This document shows positions 23,211-30,924 of a stretch of DNA of 37,213 bases, piece by piece; positions within the stretch are counted from its first letter, which is position 1, and each line of letters opens with the position of its first letter. Below the pieces are notes generated by a model, which saw only the letters and a list, made by a program, of their open reading frames with translations, was not told the DNA's origin and ran no database searches. Position numbers and translations under genes: made by a program. This DNA comes from Clostridiales bacterium (GTDB lineage Bacteria; Bacillota; Clostridia; Oscillospirales; CAG-272), in the NCBI GenBank assembly GCA_022800625.1, contig JAAWQR010000027.1, positions 1 to 37,213 on the forward strand, in the 5' to 3' direction.

Positions 23211-25265
23211 ATGAAAAGATTTATCAAATCCATTGTATCTGCAGTTCTTATAGCTGCAATGACAACCGCCCCTACCGTTGCCGCAGGCAGACAGCTTACC
23301 GTAAATCTTGCCGGAGGCTGCAAAACGACCGTCACAGTAAAAAGAGCGAAAGCATCAAACGTCAGGCACGACGGTATTATAAGTCCCGGAGAATATGAAG
23401 AAATTCCTATAAACCGTAATACGGACATGGATTCCTCGGAACCGCTCTCGGACATACTTCTTACCGGAGAAAATCAAAGGCGCGCTCTTGAAAGATGCAG
23501 AGCCATTCTTGAAACTACTCATTTTTACATGTCATGGGACGATGTACACGGTTTAAATATCGGCGTAGAGGTAACATATCCCGAAACGCCGTACAGTGAT
23601 GAAAATTATCAGCCCGACAACACGTATTATCCCGACCAAGACTTCCCGGGAGATGAATTCCTGTTCCAGTTCGGTCTTATGTTTAAAACAGTAGTCGGAG
23701 GAAAAAACAGCATCTACCGCGGTATCAGCAAACAAACTAAAACAGGCGAGCTTCTCTACGGTCATTACGGCGTACACGGTCTGACAGGTGTGCTTGAGCA
23801 GACTCCGCATGAGGACTATGAAGTAAGAATTTCAGGTAATACCGTCACATATGAAATATCATTTCCGATGGAAAGTCTGCTTGCTGAATCCTCAAGAAAC
23901 GGAACGATTCCCGAAAACGGTGAAAAAATTGAGTTTACGCTGAGTGTGGTCGGCGGAAATCAAGGAAAAATGCACAGCAATTCTAACGCTTACGCCATAT
24001 CGATCGGAGATGGCGGATACATGGTCAGCTGGGGGTCTCTCGGGAAAGAAAAAAGCAATGCTTTTGCCGTATTTTCAACCGAAGAGATAAATAATGACGA
24101 GAATCCTCCCGAAAAGCCTCACGAGCACTCATACGGAGAATGGAAGATAACAAAAGAACCAAGCTGCACGGATACCGGTCTTAAAGAGCGCAGCTGCGTA
24201 ATCTGCGGAGAACATGAAAAGCAAGATATAAGTATCACAGACCACAGTTGGGGAGAATGGCAGATAGTTAAAGAAGCGACAGAAAATGAAGAAGGACTGC
24301 GCAGACGCAGCTGTCTGATCTGCGGAGAAACAGAGAACAGCATAATCGCTCCGCTTTCACACCAGCACATTTATACCGAAACAATCACCGCCCCCACTTG
24401 CACTGAGCAAGGATACACAACTTACACATGTATATGCGGAGATAGCTACAATGACTCGTTTGCAGACGCAGAAGGTCACAGCTATACCGACACTGTAAGC
24501 GCTCCGACCTGTACGTCAAAAGGCTTTACAACTCACATCTGCACAAAATGCAATGACAGATACTCAGACGGTGACATTCCTGCTCTAAACCACTCATACA
24601 GTGAAAGATGGACAGTTAAATCTTATCCTGCAAGAGACAATGAGGGAATCCGATACAAGATATGTACGAGATGTTCCGTCAAAGACGAGCAGATGCTGAA
24701 GAAACTGCAAAACAGTTCCCTTATATTTGATGATATTACAGCAGACTGGTATAAACCGTGGATTGACTATGCTGTAACACGTAATCTTATGAACGGAAAA
24801 GGCAGCGGAAAATTTTCTCCCGACGAAAAGATGACAAGGGCTGAATTTGCCACAGTCCTTTGGAGAATAGCAGGTTCTCCAGAGTCAAAATCAAATGTTC
24901 CGTTTACCGATCTTGATAAAAACGCCGACTGGTATCTAACAGCCGTAACGTGGGCATACGAAAATGAAATAATCAAAGGAACTACTCCTGATAAATTTGA
25001 GCCAAACGGAAATATTAAACGTCAGGATATGGCTGTAATTATGCACAGATATGCAGAAAACTACAAAAGGTTCGATGTATCGGCAAGCGCAGATCTTACA
25101 AAGTTCCCCGACTGCAATACTGTCGGAACATATGCGGTAAACGCTGTCTCATGGGCAAACTCGCTCAAAATAATAACAGGCAAAGACGGAAATATTGCAC
25201 CGATCGAACCCGGTACGCGTGCGGAAGTCGCCGCAATTCTCACAAGATTTGATTTGATTCACTAA
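23211..25265 (+). CDS. Secreted CBM9-like protein with CxxC repeats and SLH anchor
   Basis: The 684-aa protein has a signal peptide (1-25, TVAAG) and a DOMON/CBM9-like beta-sandwich (about 26-285; HDGIISPGEYEEI, HFYMSWDDVHGLNIGVEVTY, GDEFLFQFGLMF, TVTYEISFPMESLL). Five repeats of about 40 residues follow (about 303-490), each beginning near H-x-Y/W and four carrying a clear CxxC pair or CxC-like motif (CVIC, CLIC, CTKC, CTRC; CIC in the third). Three SLH repeats (about 500-684) end the protein. CBM9 relatives bind carbohydrate or haem, so a surface glycan-binding role is plausible but unproven. AAGGAG precedes ATG by 8 nt. It is the closest paralogue of the next gene over the first 285 residues and of the gene at 19201 over the SLH part. 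Confidence 0.85.
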   Translation: MKRFIKSIVSAVLIAAMTTAPTVAAGRQLTVNLAGGCKTTVTVKRAKASNVRHDGIISPGEYEEIPINRNTDMDSSEPLSDILLTGENQRRALERCRAILETTHFYMSWDDVHGLNIGVEVTYPETPYSDENYQPDNTYYPDQDFPGDEFLFQFGLMFKTVVGGKNSIYRGISKQTKTGELLYGHYGVHGLTGVLEQTPHEDYEVRISGNTVTYEISFPMESLLAESSRNGTIPENGEKIEFTLSVVGGNQGKMHSNSNAYAISIGDGGYMVSWGSLGKEKSNAFAVFSTEEINNDENPPEKPHEHSYGEWKITKEPSCTDTGLKERSCVICGEHEKQDISITDHSWGEWQIVKEATENEEGLRRRSCLICGETENSIIAPLSHQHIYTETITAPTCTEQGYTTYTCICGDSYNDSFADAEGHSYTDTVSAPTCTSKGFTTHICTKCNDRYSDGDIPALNHSYSERWTVKSYPARDNEGIRYKICTRCSVKDEQMLKKLQNSSLIFDDITADWYKPWIDYAVTRNLMNGKGSGKFSPDEKMTRAEFATVLWRIAGSPESKSNVPFTDLDKNADWYLTAVTWAYENEIIKGTTPDKFEPNGNIKRQDMAVIMHRYAENYKRFDVSASADLTKFPDCNTVGTYAVNAVSWANSLKIITGKDGNIAPIEPGTRAEVAAILTRFDLIH

Positions 25266-25357
25266 AAGGCCAAAAATAACTCTCAAAACTTGATTGCATC
25301 CATTATTAAAAGATAAAATTCCATCAGATACACAGAAACACATCGCGTTTTTCAGCA

Positions 25358-25363
25358 TATAAT
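25358..25363 (+). promoter_or_regulatory. Possible -10 element for the second CBM9-like gene
   Basis: TATAAT at 25358-25363 has only a weak -35 (GAAACA, 25335-25340). If used, transcription would start near 25370 and the leader hairpin would form the very 5' end of the mRNA. Confidence 0.4.
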
Positions 25364-25369
25364 AGTAAT

Positions 25370-25400
25370 GCCGCTCTGCGGCGGAATGGAGATTATTATG
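25370..25400 (+). promoter_or_regulatory. Hairpin plus Shine-Dalgarno leader of the second CBM9-like gene
   Basis: The stem GCCGC-TCT-GCGGC (25370-25382) is followed directly by GGAATGGAG, 6 nt and ATG. The 3' half is the same as in the plsY leader (GGCGGAATGGAGAT). Confidence 0.6.
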
Positions 25401-26567
25401 AATAAGTTTATTAAAATTATTGCATCAACAAGCCTTATTGCGGCTATAGCCGTAACACCAGTACTCGCCGCAAGACCTCTTACGGTAAATTTTGCAGGAG
25501 GCTGCAAAACTACGGCGGCTATAAAAAAAGCCGATGCTTCAGCCATAAAACACGACGGTATAATAAGTCCGGGAGAATACGAAGAAATAACGATAAACCG
25601 TAACAGTGACCTTGATTCTGCGGAGCCGATGACAGATCTTCTTTTTACAGGAGAAGATTCTGTAAATGCTATGAACAAATGCCTTGCCATATTAGAAACA
25701 GTACATTTTTATATGTCATGGGATGAAGTTCACGGACTAAATGTCGCGGCAAAGGTTACATATCCCGAAACGCCTAAGAGCGATGACAACTACCAGCCGG
25801 ACGCAACATATTATCCCGATAAAGATTTTCCGGGAGATGAATTCCTGTTCCAATTCGGTATGATGTTCAAAACTGTAGTTGACGGATCCAATAATCTGTA
25901 CAGAGGTATAAGCAAACAGACTAAAACGGGCGAGCTCCTTTACGGTCACTACGGCGTACACGGTCTGACAGGAGAGCTTCATCAATCTCCTCATAACGAC
26001 TACGAGGTCGGAATAGACGGTAATACCGTAACATATGAGATATCCTTTCCTCTCGAATCTGTATTATCCGAAAAGCAAAGAAACGGTAACATTGCAAACG
26101 ACGGTGAAAAAATCGAATTTGCTATCAGCATTGTCGGAGGAAGCGAAGGAAAAATGCACGAAAACGCAAGCACAAACGCATATGCGCTTTCCCTCGGTGA
26201 CGGCGGTTACATGGTTCAGTGGACCGCTCTCGGAGAAGAAAAAAGCAACGCATTCGGAATTTTCTCAAGTGAATCAATAGTAACTCAAGGAAGCGGAAAT
26301 ACAGATGAAACTACAGTCGGAACCACATCAGCTGCAACTAACGGAGACTCTTCTTCATCTGCCGCAAACGGTGAGCCGTCATACTCAATTGCTGACAATA
26401 ATCAGGCTCAGAAATCAAGCAGTTCCGATACAACAAACACCTCACAGGCAAATTCTTCCGCCGGCAGCGTTAAAGCTCCCTCAACAGGAGATCCCATGCT
26501 TATTACGGCAGCTCTTGCCTCAGTATCAGCTCTTGCAGCCGCATTTGTAAAAAAGCGTAAATTCTGA
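25398..26567 (+). CDS. Secreted CBM9-like protein with sortase-like C-terminal anchor
   Basis: The 389-aa protein has a signal peptide (1-25, TPVLAA), then the same CBM9/DOMON-like domain as the upstream gene (about 26-287, near-identical blocks such as GDEFLFQFG and ISKQTKTGELLYGHYGVHG). A Ser/Thr/Asn-rich linker (about 290-358) leads to a C-terminus with APSTGD (from 360), a hydrophobic helix and KKRKF. PSTGD is a variant of the LPxTG-type sorting signal, so wall anchoring by a sortase is likely but not certain. ATG at 25398 has GGAG 6 nt upstream; the longer open frame from 25368 runs through the leader hairpin and is not used. The gene probably arose by tandem duplication. Confidence 0.85.
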   Translation: MNKFIKIIASTSLIAAIAVTPVLAARPLTVNFAGGCKTTAAIKKADASAIKHDGIISPGEYEEITINRNSDLDSAEPMTDLLFTGEDSVNAMNKCLAILETVHFYMSWDEVHGLNVAAKVTYPETPKSDDNYQPDATYYPDKDFPGDEFLFQFGMMFKTVVDGSNNLYRGISKQTKTGELLYGHYGVHGLTGELHQSPHNDYEVGIDGNTVTYEISFPLESVLSEKQRNGNIANDGEKIEFAISIVGGSEGKMHENASTNAYALSLGDGGYMVQWTALGEEKSNAFGIFSSESIVTQGSGNTDETTVGTTSAATNGDSSSSAANGEPSYSIADNNQAQKSSSSDTTNTSQANSSAGSVKAPSTGDPMLITAALASVSALAAAFVKKRKF

Positions 26568-26602
26568 TATCAATTAAGCTAAAACTCTCTGAAAATCACA
26601 CA

Positions 26603-26655
26603 TCAGGGACAGTATTGTTTTAAAGCAATACTGTCCCTGACATACTTTTATTTTC
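26603..26655 (+). terminator. Perfect 15-bp inverted repeat, probable terminator
   Basis: TCAGGGACAGTATTG (26603-26617) and CAATACTGTCCCTGA (26626-26640) form a perfect 15-bp stem with an 8-nt loop. The downstream tract CATACTTTTATTTT is only moderately T-rich. It may be a terminator of the gene ending at 26567, or a remnant of a GGGACAG-type repeat element. Confidence 0.6.
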
Positions 26656-26685
26656 AGTACCGCGCATCAAAAAATCTCACCTCTA

Positions 26686-26714
26686 TTGAAAAAAAGAAAT
26701 GAGTATGATATACT
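26686..26714 (+). promoter_or_regulatory. Promoter of rimM-trmD
   Basis: TTGAAA (26686-26691), 17 bp, TATACT (26709-26714), about 55 nt before the rimM start. Confidence 0.75.
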
Positions 26715-26774
26715 AATCATACTGATATAACGCATCAGATCAAAGCAAAAAATGATAAAAAGGAACGATCAAAA

Positions 26775-27329
26775 TTGGGCAGAAATAAATATTTGCTGTG
26801 CGCAAAGGCGACAAGCACTCACGGAGTTTCGGGAACTCTGCGACTTGAAAATTATACCGACTCTCCGAAAATACTCAAAGAGCTTAAAGTTATGTATAAG
26901 AAAGAAGCCGACGGATCGTATACTCCTCTTAATGTGGAAAAAACATCTATACAAAAAGAAGCTGTTCTCGCTAAATTCGAGGAAATTGACTCCGTTGAAG
27001 ACGCAATCGCTTATAAGGGTTGCGAATTTTACGCCGACCGAAATGACTTTAATTTAAGCGAAGGTTCGGTATTTATCTCGGATATTATTGGACTTGATGT
27101 TATTAATGCAGAGTCAGGCGAAAAATACGGGGTCGTATCAGATATCCTTACAGGAAGAATACAGGACATTTATGTAGTTTCCGACATAAACGGAGGCGAA
27201 TTTATGATACCGTCAGTTCCCGATTTTGTAAAAAATATAGTTCCGGACGGAGAAATATCCGGCGTATATGTAAATCTGATCGAAGGCATGAGAAATCCCC
27301 CTCAGAGCGGCGGTGAGAAGTCTCAGTGA
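26775..27329 (+). CDS. rimM: Ribosome maturation factor RimM
   Basis: Assists 30S subunit assembly by binding protein S19. The 184-aa protein has the usual N-terminal RimM barrel (CAKATSTHGVSGTLRLENYTDSP) and the C-terminal PRC-barrel (about 95-175; ISDIIGLDVINAESGEKYGVVSDIL, MIPSVPDFV). The start is a TTG at 26775 with AAGGA about 10 nt upstream; an ATG at 26752 is out of frame. The stop overlaps the trmD start by 4 bp, the conserved rimM-trmD pairing. The rest of the ribosomal cluster (rpsP, rplS) is not next to it. Confidence 0.93.
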   Translation: MGRNKYLLCAKATSTHGVSGTLRLENYTDSPKILKELKVMYKKEADGSYTPLNVEKTSIQKEAVLAKFEEIDSVEDAIAYKGCEFYADRNDFNLSEGSVFISDIIGLDVINAESGEKYGVVSDILTGRIQDIYVVSDINGGEFMIPSVPDFVKNIVPDGEISGVYVNLIEGMRNPPQSGGEKSQ

Positions 27330-28033
27330 ATATTGATATCATGACGCTGTTTCCCGAATTTGTTGACGGGGTTCTCTCGGAAAGCATCATCGGACGGGCC
27401 AGACGTTCGGGAGCAATAGATATAAAAGCTCATAACATTCGTGATTATTCGGAGGACAAACACCGCAGAGTTGACGATACACCGTACGGCGGCGGAAAAG
27501 GAATGCTCATGGCGGCGCCCCCGATATACCGATGCCACAAAGCTATACTTGAAAACCGCGGATATAATGAAAACAGCCATATACTAACAGTTTATATGTC
27601 TCCGCGCGGAAGAATATTCAAGCAAGACATTGCTTCAAATCTTGCGACATATGACGGCATAATAATCCTATGCGGACATTATGAAGGTGTAGATGAGAGA
27701 ATAATCGAAGAGATCGTTGATGTGGAAATATCTATCGGCGATTTTGTTCTTACAGGCGGTGAAATTCCCGCTTGCATAGTCGCCGACTGTGTTGCAAGAC
27801 TGTGCGACGGTGTTCTCTCTGACCCTGAATGCCATGAAAAAGAATCGTTTTCTGAGGGACTGCTCGAATATCCTCAGTACACGCGTCCGTATGATTACCA
27901 CGGAATGACCGTCCCCGACGTGCTTTTGTCAGGACATCATGAAAACATAAAAAAATGGCGGCGCGAACGCTCTCTTGAAATTACAAAAGAGCGCCGCCCC
28001 GACATATTAAAGGAATCAGAAAGAATTGACTGA
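27326..28033 (+). CDS. trmD: tRNA (guanine-N1-)-methyltransferase
   Basis: Methylates G37 of tRNAs reading CNN codons and so prevents +1 frameshifting. The 235-aa SPOUT (trefoil knot) enzyme shows MTLFPEF near the start, the SAM-knot motifs GHYEGVDERI and SIGDFVLTGGEIPA, and RRVDDTPYGGGKGMLM. It starts with GTG at 27326 inside the rimM stop codon (GTGA), indicating coupled translation. The 3' end faces the amidase gene with only 24 bp between stops and no clear terminator. Confidence 0.97.
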   Translation: MNIDIMTLFPEFVDGVLSESIIGRARRSGAIDIKAHNIRDYSEDKHRRVDDTPYGGGKGMLMAAPPIYRCHKAILENRGYNENSHILTVYMSPRGRIFKQDIASNLATYDGIIILCGHYEGVDERIIEEIVDVEISIGDFVLTGGEIPACIVADCVARLCDGVLSDPECHEKESFSEGLLEYPQYTRPYDYHGMTVPDVLLSGHHENIKKWRRERSLEITKERRPDILKESERID

Positions 28034-28057
28034 TCCCAAAGACGTAATTCTTCTAAT

Positions 28058-28621
28058 TTATCTCATGCCGAGATATTCAAATATCCCGTTTGCAACACCC
28101 GAAGCATAGAGGGCTGGGTTCTCACTCATTTGACGCGCTTCATAGGCATTTGTAATAAATCCAAGCTCAACAAGAACCGCAGGCATTTTTGTTTTTCTGA
28201 GTACATAAAGAGACGGTCTTGCAAAAACTCCGCGATTTCTTCCGCCCGTCAGAGCGGTAAGCTGCTCGACTATATCTACGGCAAGTTCATACGCTGTGCT
28301 TCCGAGTCGATAAACATATGCCTCGCTTCCCGAAGCCGAGGGTGATGTGGAAGCATTTGTATGAAGGCTTATAAAATAGTCTGCTCCCCATGAGTTAGCG
28401 TCATTGACTCGCGCGGCAAGAGAGGACGCATTTGATGTTCCGAGCTGTGTTTGAGGAGTCGGACGAGACAAACGCGTTTCGATTCCCGCATTTCTTAAAA
28501 TAGCTGCAAGACGCACGCCGATCTCATAAACTATATCCTGCTCACGCAGTCCGTTGCCTTCAGCGCCGGCATTGGGATTTACAGGATTATGCCCCTGATC
28601 TATGTATACTTTTATAGGCAT
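28058..28621 (-). CDS. N-acetylmuramoyl-L-alanine amidase (amidase_3)
   Basis: This zinc enzyme cleaves the bond between N-acetylmuramic acid and the peptide stem of peptidoglycan. The 187-aa protein is essentially one catalytic domain: zinc ligands His11 (DQGHN), Glu27 (GLREQD) and His87 (SLHTNA), with catalytic Glu152 (VELGFITN). It has no signal peptide or wall-binding domain, unlike CwlD- or LytC-type exported amidases. It may therefore act inside the cell, be released by lysis, or be exported by an unknown route. ATG at 28621 has GGAG 6 nt upstream. A 7-bp hairpin lies just before that site. The gene is divergent from the TtcA-like gene. Confidence 0.9.
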   Translation of the reverse strand: MPIKVYIDQGHNPVNPNAGAEGNGLREQDIVYEIGVRLAAILRNAGIETRLSRPTPQTQLGTSNASSLAARVNDANSWGADYFISLHTNASTSPSASGSEAYVYRLGSTAYELAVDIVEQLTALTGGRNRGVFARPSLYVLRKTKMPAVLVELGFITNAYEARQMSENPALYASGVANGIFEYLGMR

Positions 28622-28662
28622 GTTTTTCTCCGTTCCGCCGATTCGAAAAATCATAGAATCGG
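28619..28662 (-). promoter_or_regulatory. Hairpin plus Shine-Dalgarno leader of the amidase gene
   Basis: On the minus strand CCGATTC (28662-28656) pairs with GAATCGG (28644-28638). It is followed at once by CGGAACGGAG, 6 nt and ATG. The stem differs from plsY and 25398 in sequence but the CGGAAYGGAG stretch after it is shared. Confidence 0.55.
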
Positions 28663-28752
28663 TAAAAATTTCTGTAAAACAGTTACTTTATAATTATATG
28701 CCGCCGGAGTAATTTGTGATACCCATTCGTAAAGAAAGGCAGGATTTTTCCT

Positions 28753-29475
28753 ATTAAAGACTTGCAAAAAATACTCAGCAGAATGAGACAGGCTGTCGCA
28801 AAATACGATATGATAAAAAAAGGGGATCTGATTGCCGTCGGAGTATCGGGAGGCAAGGATTCACTGACGCTCCTTACAGCCCTTGCAGAAATGCGACGAT
28901 TTGCAGACTTTTCATACGATATAATAGCGCTTACCGTCGATAACGGCACTGTGTCCGAAGTTGATCTGAACACGATCTCAAAATTTTCAGCATCCCTGAA
29001 TGTAAAACATGAAATAATCCGAACAGATATTGCAAAAATCGTTTTCGATATGCGTCGTGAAAGTAATCCGTGCAGTCTGTGCGCTCATATGAGGCGCGGC
29101 GCTCTCATAGACCGAGCCGTTGAACTTCAATGCACAGCAGCAGCACTCGGGCACCATATGGATGATGTTGCGGAAACATATATAATGAATATTTTACTTG
29201 CAGGGCGAGCCGGCTGCTTTTTTCCTGTAACCGTTTATCCTGAATCAGGCATACGGCTGATCAGACCTTTTATATATGTGAGGGAGCACAGTATATCGGG
29301 ATTTGCAAAAAAATCTGCTCTGCCCGTGCTTTCCAAAACATGCCCCGTAGACGGGATTACGGAAAGAGAACACATTAAAGAATTGCTTAGAAGCGAAGAC
29401 ATAAGACACCGCGGAGTATATGACCGCATAATCGGAGCGCTTGAACGCTCAGGTGTTGACCTTTGGCATGAATAA
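28753..29475 (+). CDS. TtcA-family PP-loop tRNA 2-thiocytidine synthetase-like protein
   Basis: The product is a cytoplasmic ATP-pyrophosphatase-type protein of about 240 aa with the PP-loop GVSGGKDSLTLL. A CxxC pair (NPCSLCAHMRRGAL) and a further Cys in SKTCPVDG could bind an Fe-S cluster, and GHHMDDVAETY is present. These features are those of the TtcA family (2-thiocytidine at tRNA position 32); other family members have other substrates, so the reaction is inferred. The frame has no ATG at its start. AGGA at 28741-28744 lies 8 nt before an ATT codon (28753) that would give IKDLQKILSRMRQ, the usual family N-terminus. The next start, TTG at 28762, is 17 nt from the ribosome binding site. 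ATT is preferred here. Confidence 0.85.
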   Translation: MKDLQKILSRMRQAVAKYDMIKKGDLIAVGVSGGKDSLTLLTALAEMRRFADFSYDIIALTVDNGTVSEVDLNTISKFSASLNVKHEIIRTDIAKIVFDMRRESNPCSLCAHMRRGALIDRAVELQCTAAALGHHMDDVAETYIMNILLAGRAGCFFPVTVYPESGIRLIRPFIYVREHSISGFAKKSALPVLSKTCPVDGITEREHIKELLRSEDIRHRGVYDRIIGALERSGVDLWHE

Positions 29476-29483
29476 TAACAGAG

Positions 29484-29526
29484 ATCCGTACATATCTTTT
29501 AAAGTAACGATATGTACGGATTTTTT
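29484..29526 (+). terminator. Terminator of the TtcA-like gene
   Basis: A perfect 13-bp stem (ATCCGTACATATC, 29484-29496, with 29509-29521) is followed by a run of T residues to 29526, just after the stop codon. Confidence 0.92.
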
Positions 29527-29544
29527 GCTTGTAAAATTTTGTAT

Positions 29545-29575
29545 TGCCGCTCATGGCAGATTGGAGATCATCATG
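29545..29575 (+). promoter_or_regulatory. Hairpin plus Shine-Dalgarno leader of the TspO-like gene
   Basis: The stem TGCC/GGCA (29545-29548, 29555-29558; GCTCAT loop) is followed by GATT, GGAG, 6 nt and ATG. The stretch GGCAGATTGGAG matches the serC leader GGCAGATCGGAG. Confidence 0.5.
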
Positions 29576-30070
29576 AAAAGAGCACTCCTAAGAGAGCTGC
29601 GATGCCTCGGAGACATATCAGGGAAGCTTATCGGCATATGCTTCTGCACTGCCGGAGCAGGTATTCTGACATGGCTTACATGCGACGGAATTTCTCTTGC
29701 ATGGAAACTGTCGCGGCTTCCGCCCTGCTCGCTTCCGATGATACTTATGTTTATTATGTGGCTTGCGCTGTACGGCCTATTCGGCGCACTGATTTGTATG
29801 TGCTCTCATTCGGGAATGCTGTGCGGCGACAGGTGCACCTTCCGATCGCTTGTTGCCTACATTATGACTCTGTTTTGGTGTCCCCTTCTCTTTCTTGCGG
29901 GAACGGGTTTGATCGCAGCTTGTGCCTTGGTACTTTCTCTTCTTTATTTGATATCCGTTTTCACCGCAATGTCAGGTACATCTTTACTGATTTCACTGAC
30001 GGTAATCATAATCGGCGGGTGTGAAATTTATTTTCTTTATTTTACCGTAGGATTCATGATTCTAAATTGA
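29573..30070 (+). CDS. Small polytopic membrane protein, possibly TspO/MBR-like
   Basis: The 165-aa protein is very hydrophobic with about five membrane segments. Features recalling TspO (tryptophan-rich sensory/benzodiazepine-receptor-like proteins) are the WKLSRLPPCSLPMILMFIMW segment followed by LYGLFGAL, and a second stretch FWCPLLFLAGTGLIAACALVL. Key tryptophans are fewer than in classical TspO, so the family is a guess. It may bind porphyrin-like or lipid ligands if correct. ATG at 29573 has GGAG 6 nt upstream; the longer open frame begins inside the previous gene and its terminator. It ends before a bidirectional terminator. Confidence 0.65.
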   Translation: MKRALLRELRCLGDISGKLIGICFCTAGAGILTWLTCDGISLAWKLSRLPPCSLPMILMFIMWLALYGLFGALICMCSHSGMLCGDRCTFRSLVAYIMTLFWCPLLFLAGTGLIAACALVLSLLYLISVFTAMSGTSLLISLTVIIIGGCEIYFLYFTVGFMILN

Positions 30071-30085
30071 AAAGCAGCGAACAGT

Positions 30086-30118
30086 AAAAAAGCGAGGCTG
30101 AAATCAGCCTCGCTTTTT
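30086..30118. terminator. Bidirectional terminator between the TspO-like gene and rpmA
   Basis: The stem GCGAGGCTG/CAGCCTCGC (30092-30100, 30105-30113) is flanked by A and T runs. It serves the converging plus-strand TspO-like gene and the minus-strand rplU-prp-rpmA operon. Confidence 0.9.
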
Positions 30119-30152
30119 GAAAGCAATACTATTGTTTACATATAGCAAAACA

Positions 30153-30431
30153 TCAGTCAGCGTATACGCTAACCTGTTTTCTGCCGCCTGCAATGTGCTC
30201 AAACTTAACCTTACCGTCAACAAGAGCAAAAAGCGTATCGTCAGATCCGCGTCCGACATTATTGCCGGGATGAATCTTTGTGCCTCTCTGTCTGATAATG
30301 ATGTTGCCGGCGATTACTGCCTGTCCGTCGGCCTTCTTAACGCCGAGCCTCTTGGACTCACTGTCACGTCCGTTCTTTGTAGAACCAACACCTTTTTTAT
30401 GTGCAAAAAACTGCAAACCAATTCTTATCAT
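30153..30431 (-). CDS. rpmA: Ribosomal protein bL27 with cleavable N-terminus
   Basis: A 50S subunit protein near the peptidyl transferase centre. The 92-aa protein starts [14 protein letters not shown]. The extension before AHKKG is characteristic of Firmicutes and is removed by the protease Prp after the second Phe, exposing the functional N-terminus. [17 protein letters not shown] and [15 protein letters not shown] are the usual L27 signatures. It is the third gene of rplU-prp-rpmA. A 115-bp gap before it contains a small hairpin (30532-30546) after the prp stop. The gene ends just before a bidirectional terminator. Confidence 0.97.
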   Translation of the reverse strand: MIRIGLQFFAHKKGVGSTKNGRDSESKRLGVKKADGQAVIAGNIIIRQRGTKIHPGNNVGRGSDDTLFALVDGKVKFEHIAGGRKQVSVYAD

Positions 30432-30546
30432 GAGCTTAAACCTAACCTTTCGTATTAGAATACATCGATCTTTGCAATCGTTTCGGTCGTTTAACCGCGC
30501 CGTTTACTCAACCGTCGATTATTTTGACCGTGCAGGACAAGCCTGC

Positions 30547-30897
30547 TTAATCATCAACCACTTCAACGTCGAGATAATCGTAATATTCCTCAAGCAAATC
30601 ATTTAACTGATAGAAATACCCTTTAAAAAGTCCTTCTACCGCGAATCTTTTCTTTTCATCGGCTTCAAACTCCGGCAAAGCGCACATAGCCTTAACCGTA
30701 ACATGTGCTCCGTTTTCGTCTATATCGTATGACACATCTCCTGCATATGATATCTCTATCGTATTAAGAAGAAGCATCGTCATAGCCGACAGAGCCGCGC
30801 AAAGAATATCATCACCGGACTCTCCGTATCCCGTGTGTCCGTGTTCCTCAAAACCGTAAAACGCGCCGTCGCGCCTGAAAAATACTATTTTTGTCAT
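30547..30897 (-). CDS. prp: Ribosomal-processing cysteine protease Prp
   Basis: Cuts the N-terminal extension of ribosomal protein L27 (known for the YsxB/Prp family). The 116-aa protein has the expected catalytic pair His21 (EEHGHTGYGESGDD) and Cys33 (DDILCAALSAM). Its beta-strand-helix pattern and acidic C-terminus are common in the family. It lies between rplU and rpmA, as in most Firmicutes, and its target, an L27 with an LQFF extension, is the next gene. The start is ATG at 30897; the upstream GAG-rich sequence is only a modest ribosome binding site. The spacing to rplU is 27 bp. Confidence 0.95.
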   Translation of the reverse strand: MTKIVFFRRDGAFYGFEEHGHTGYGESGDDILCAALSAMTMLLLNTIEISYAGDVSYDIDENGAHVTVKAMCALPEFEADEKKRFAVEGLFKGYFYQLNDLLEEYYDYLDVEVVDD

Positions 30898-30924
30898 CTC
30901 AGCGTCATCTCATCGAACTTATGC

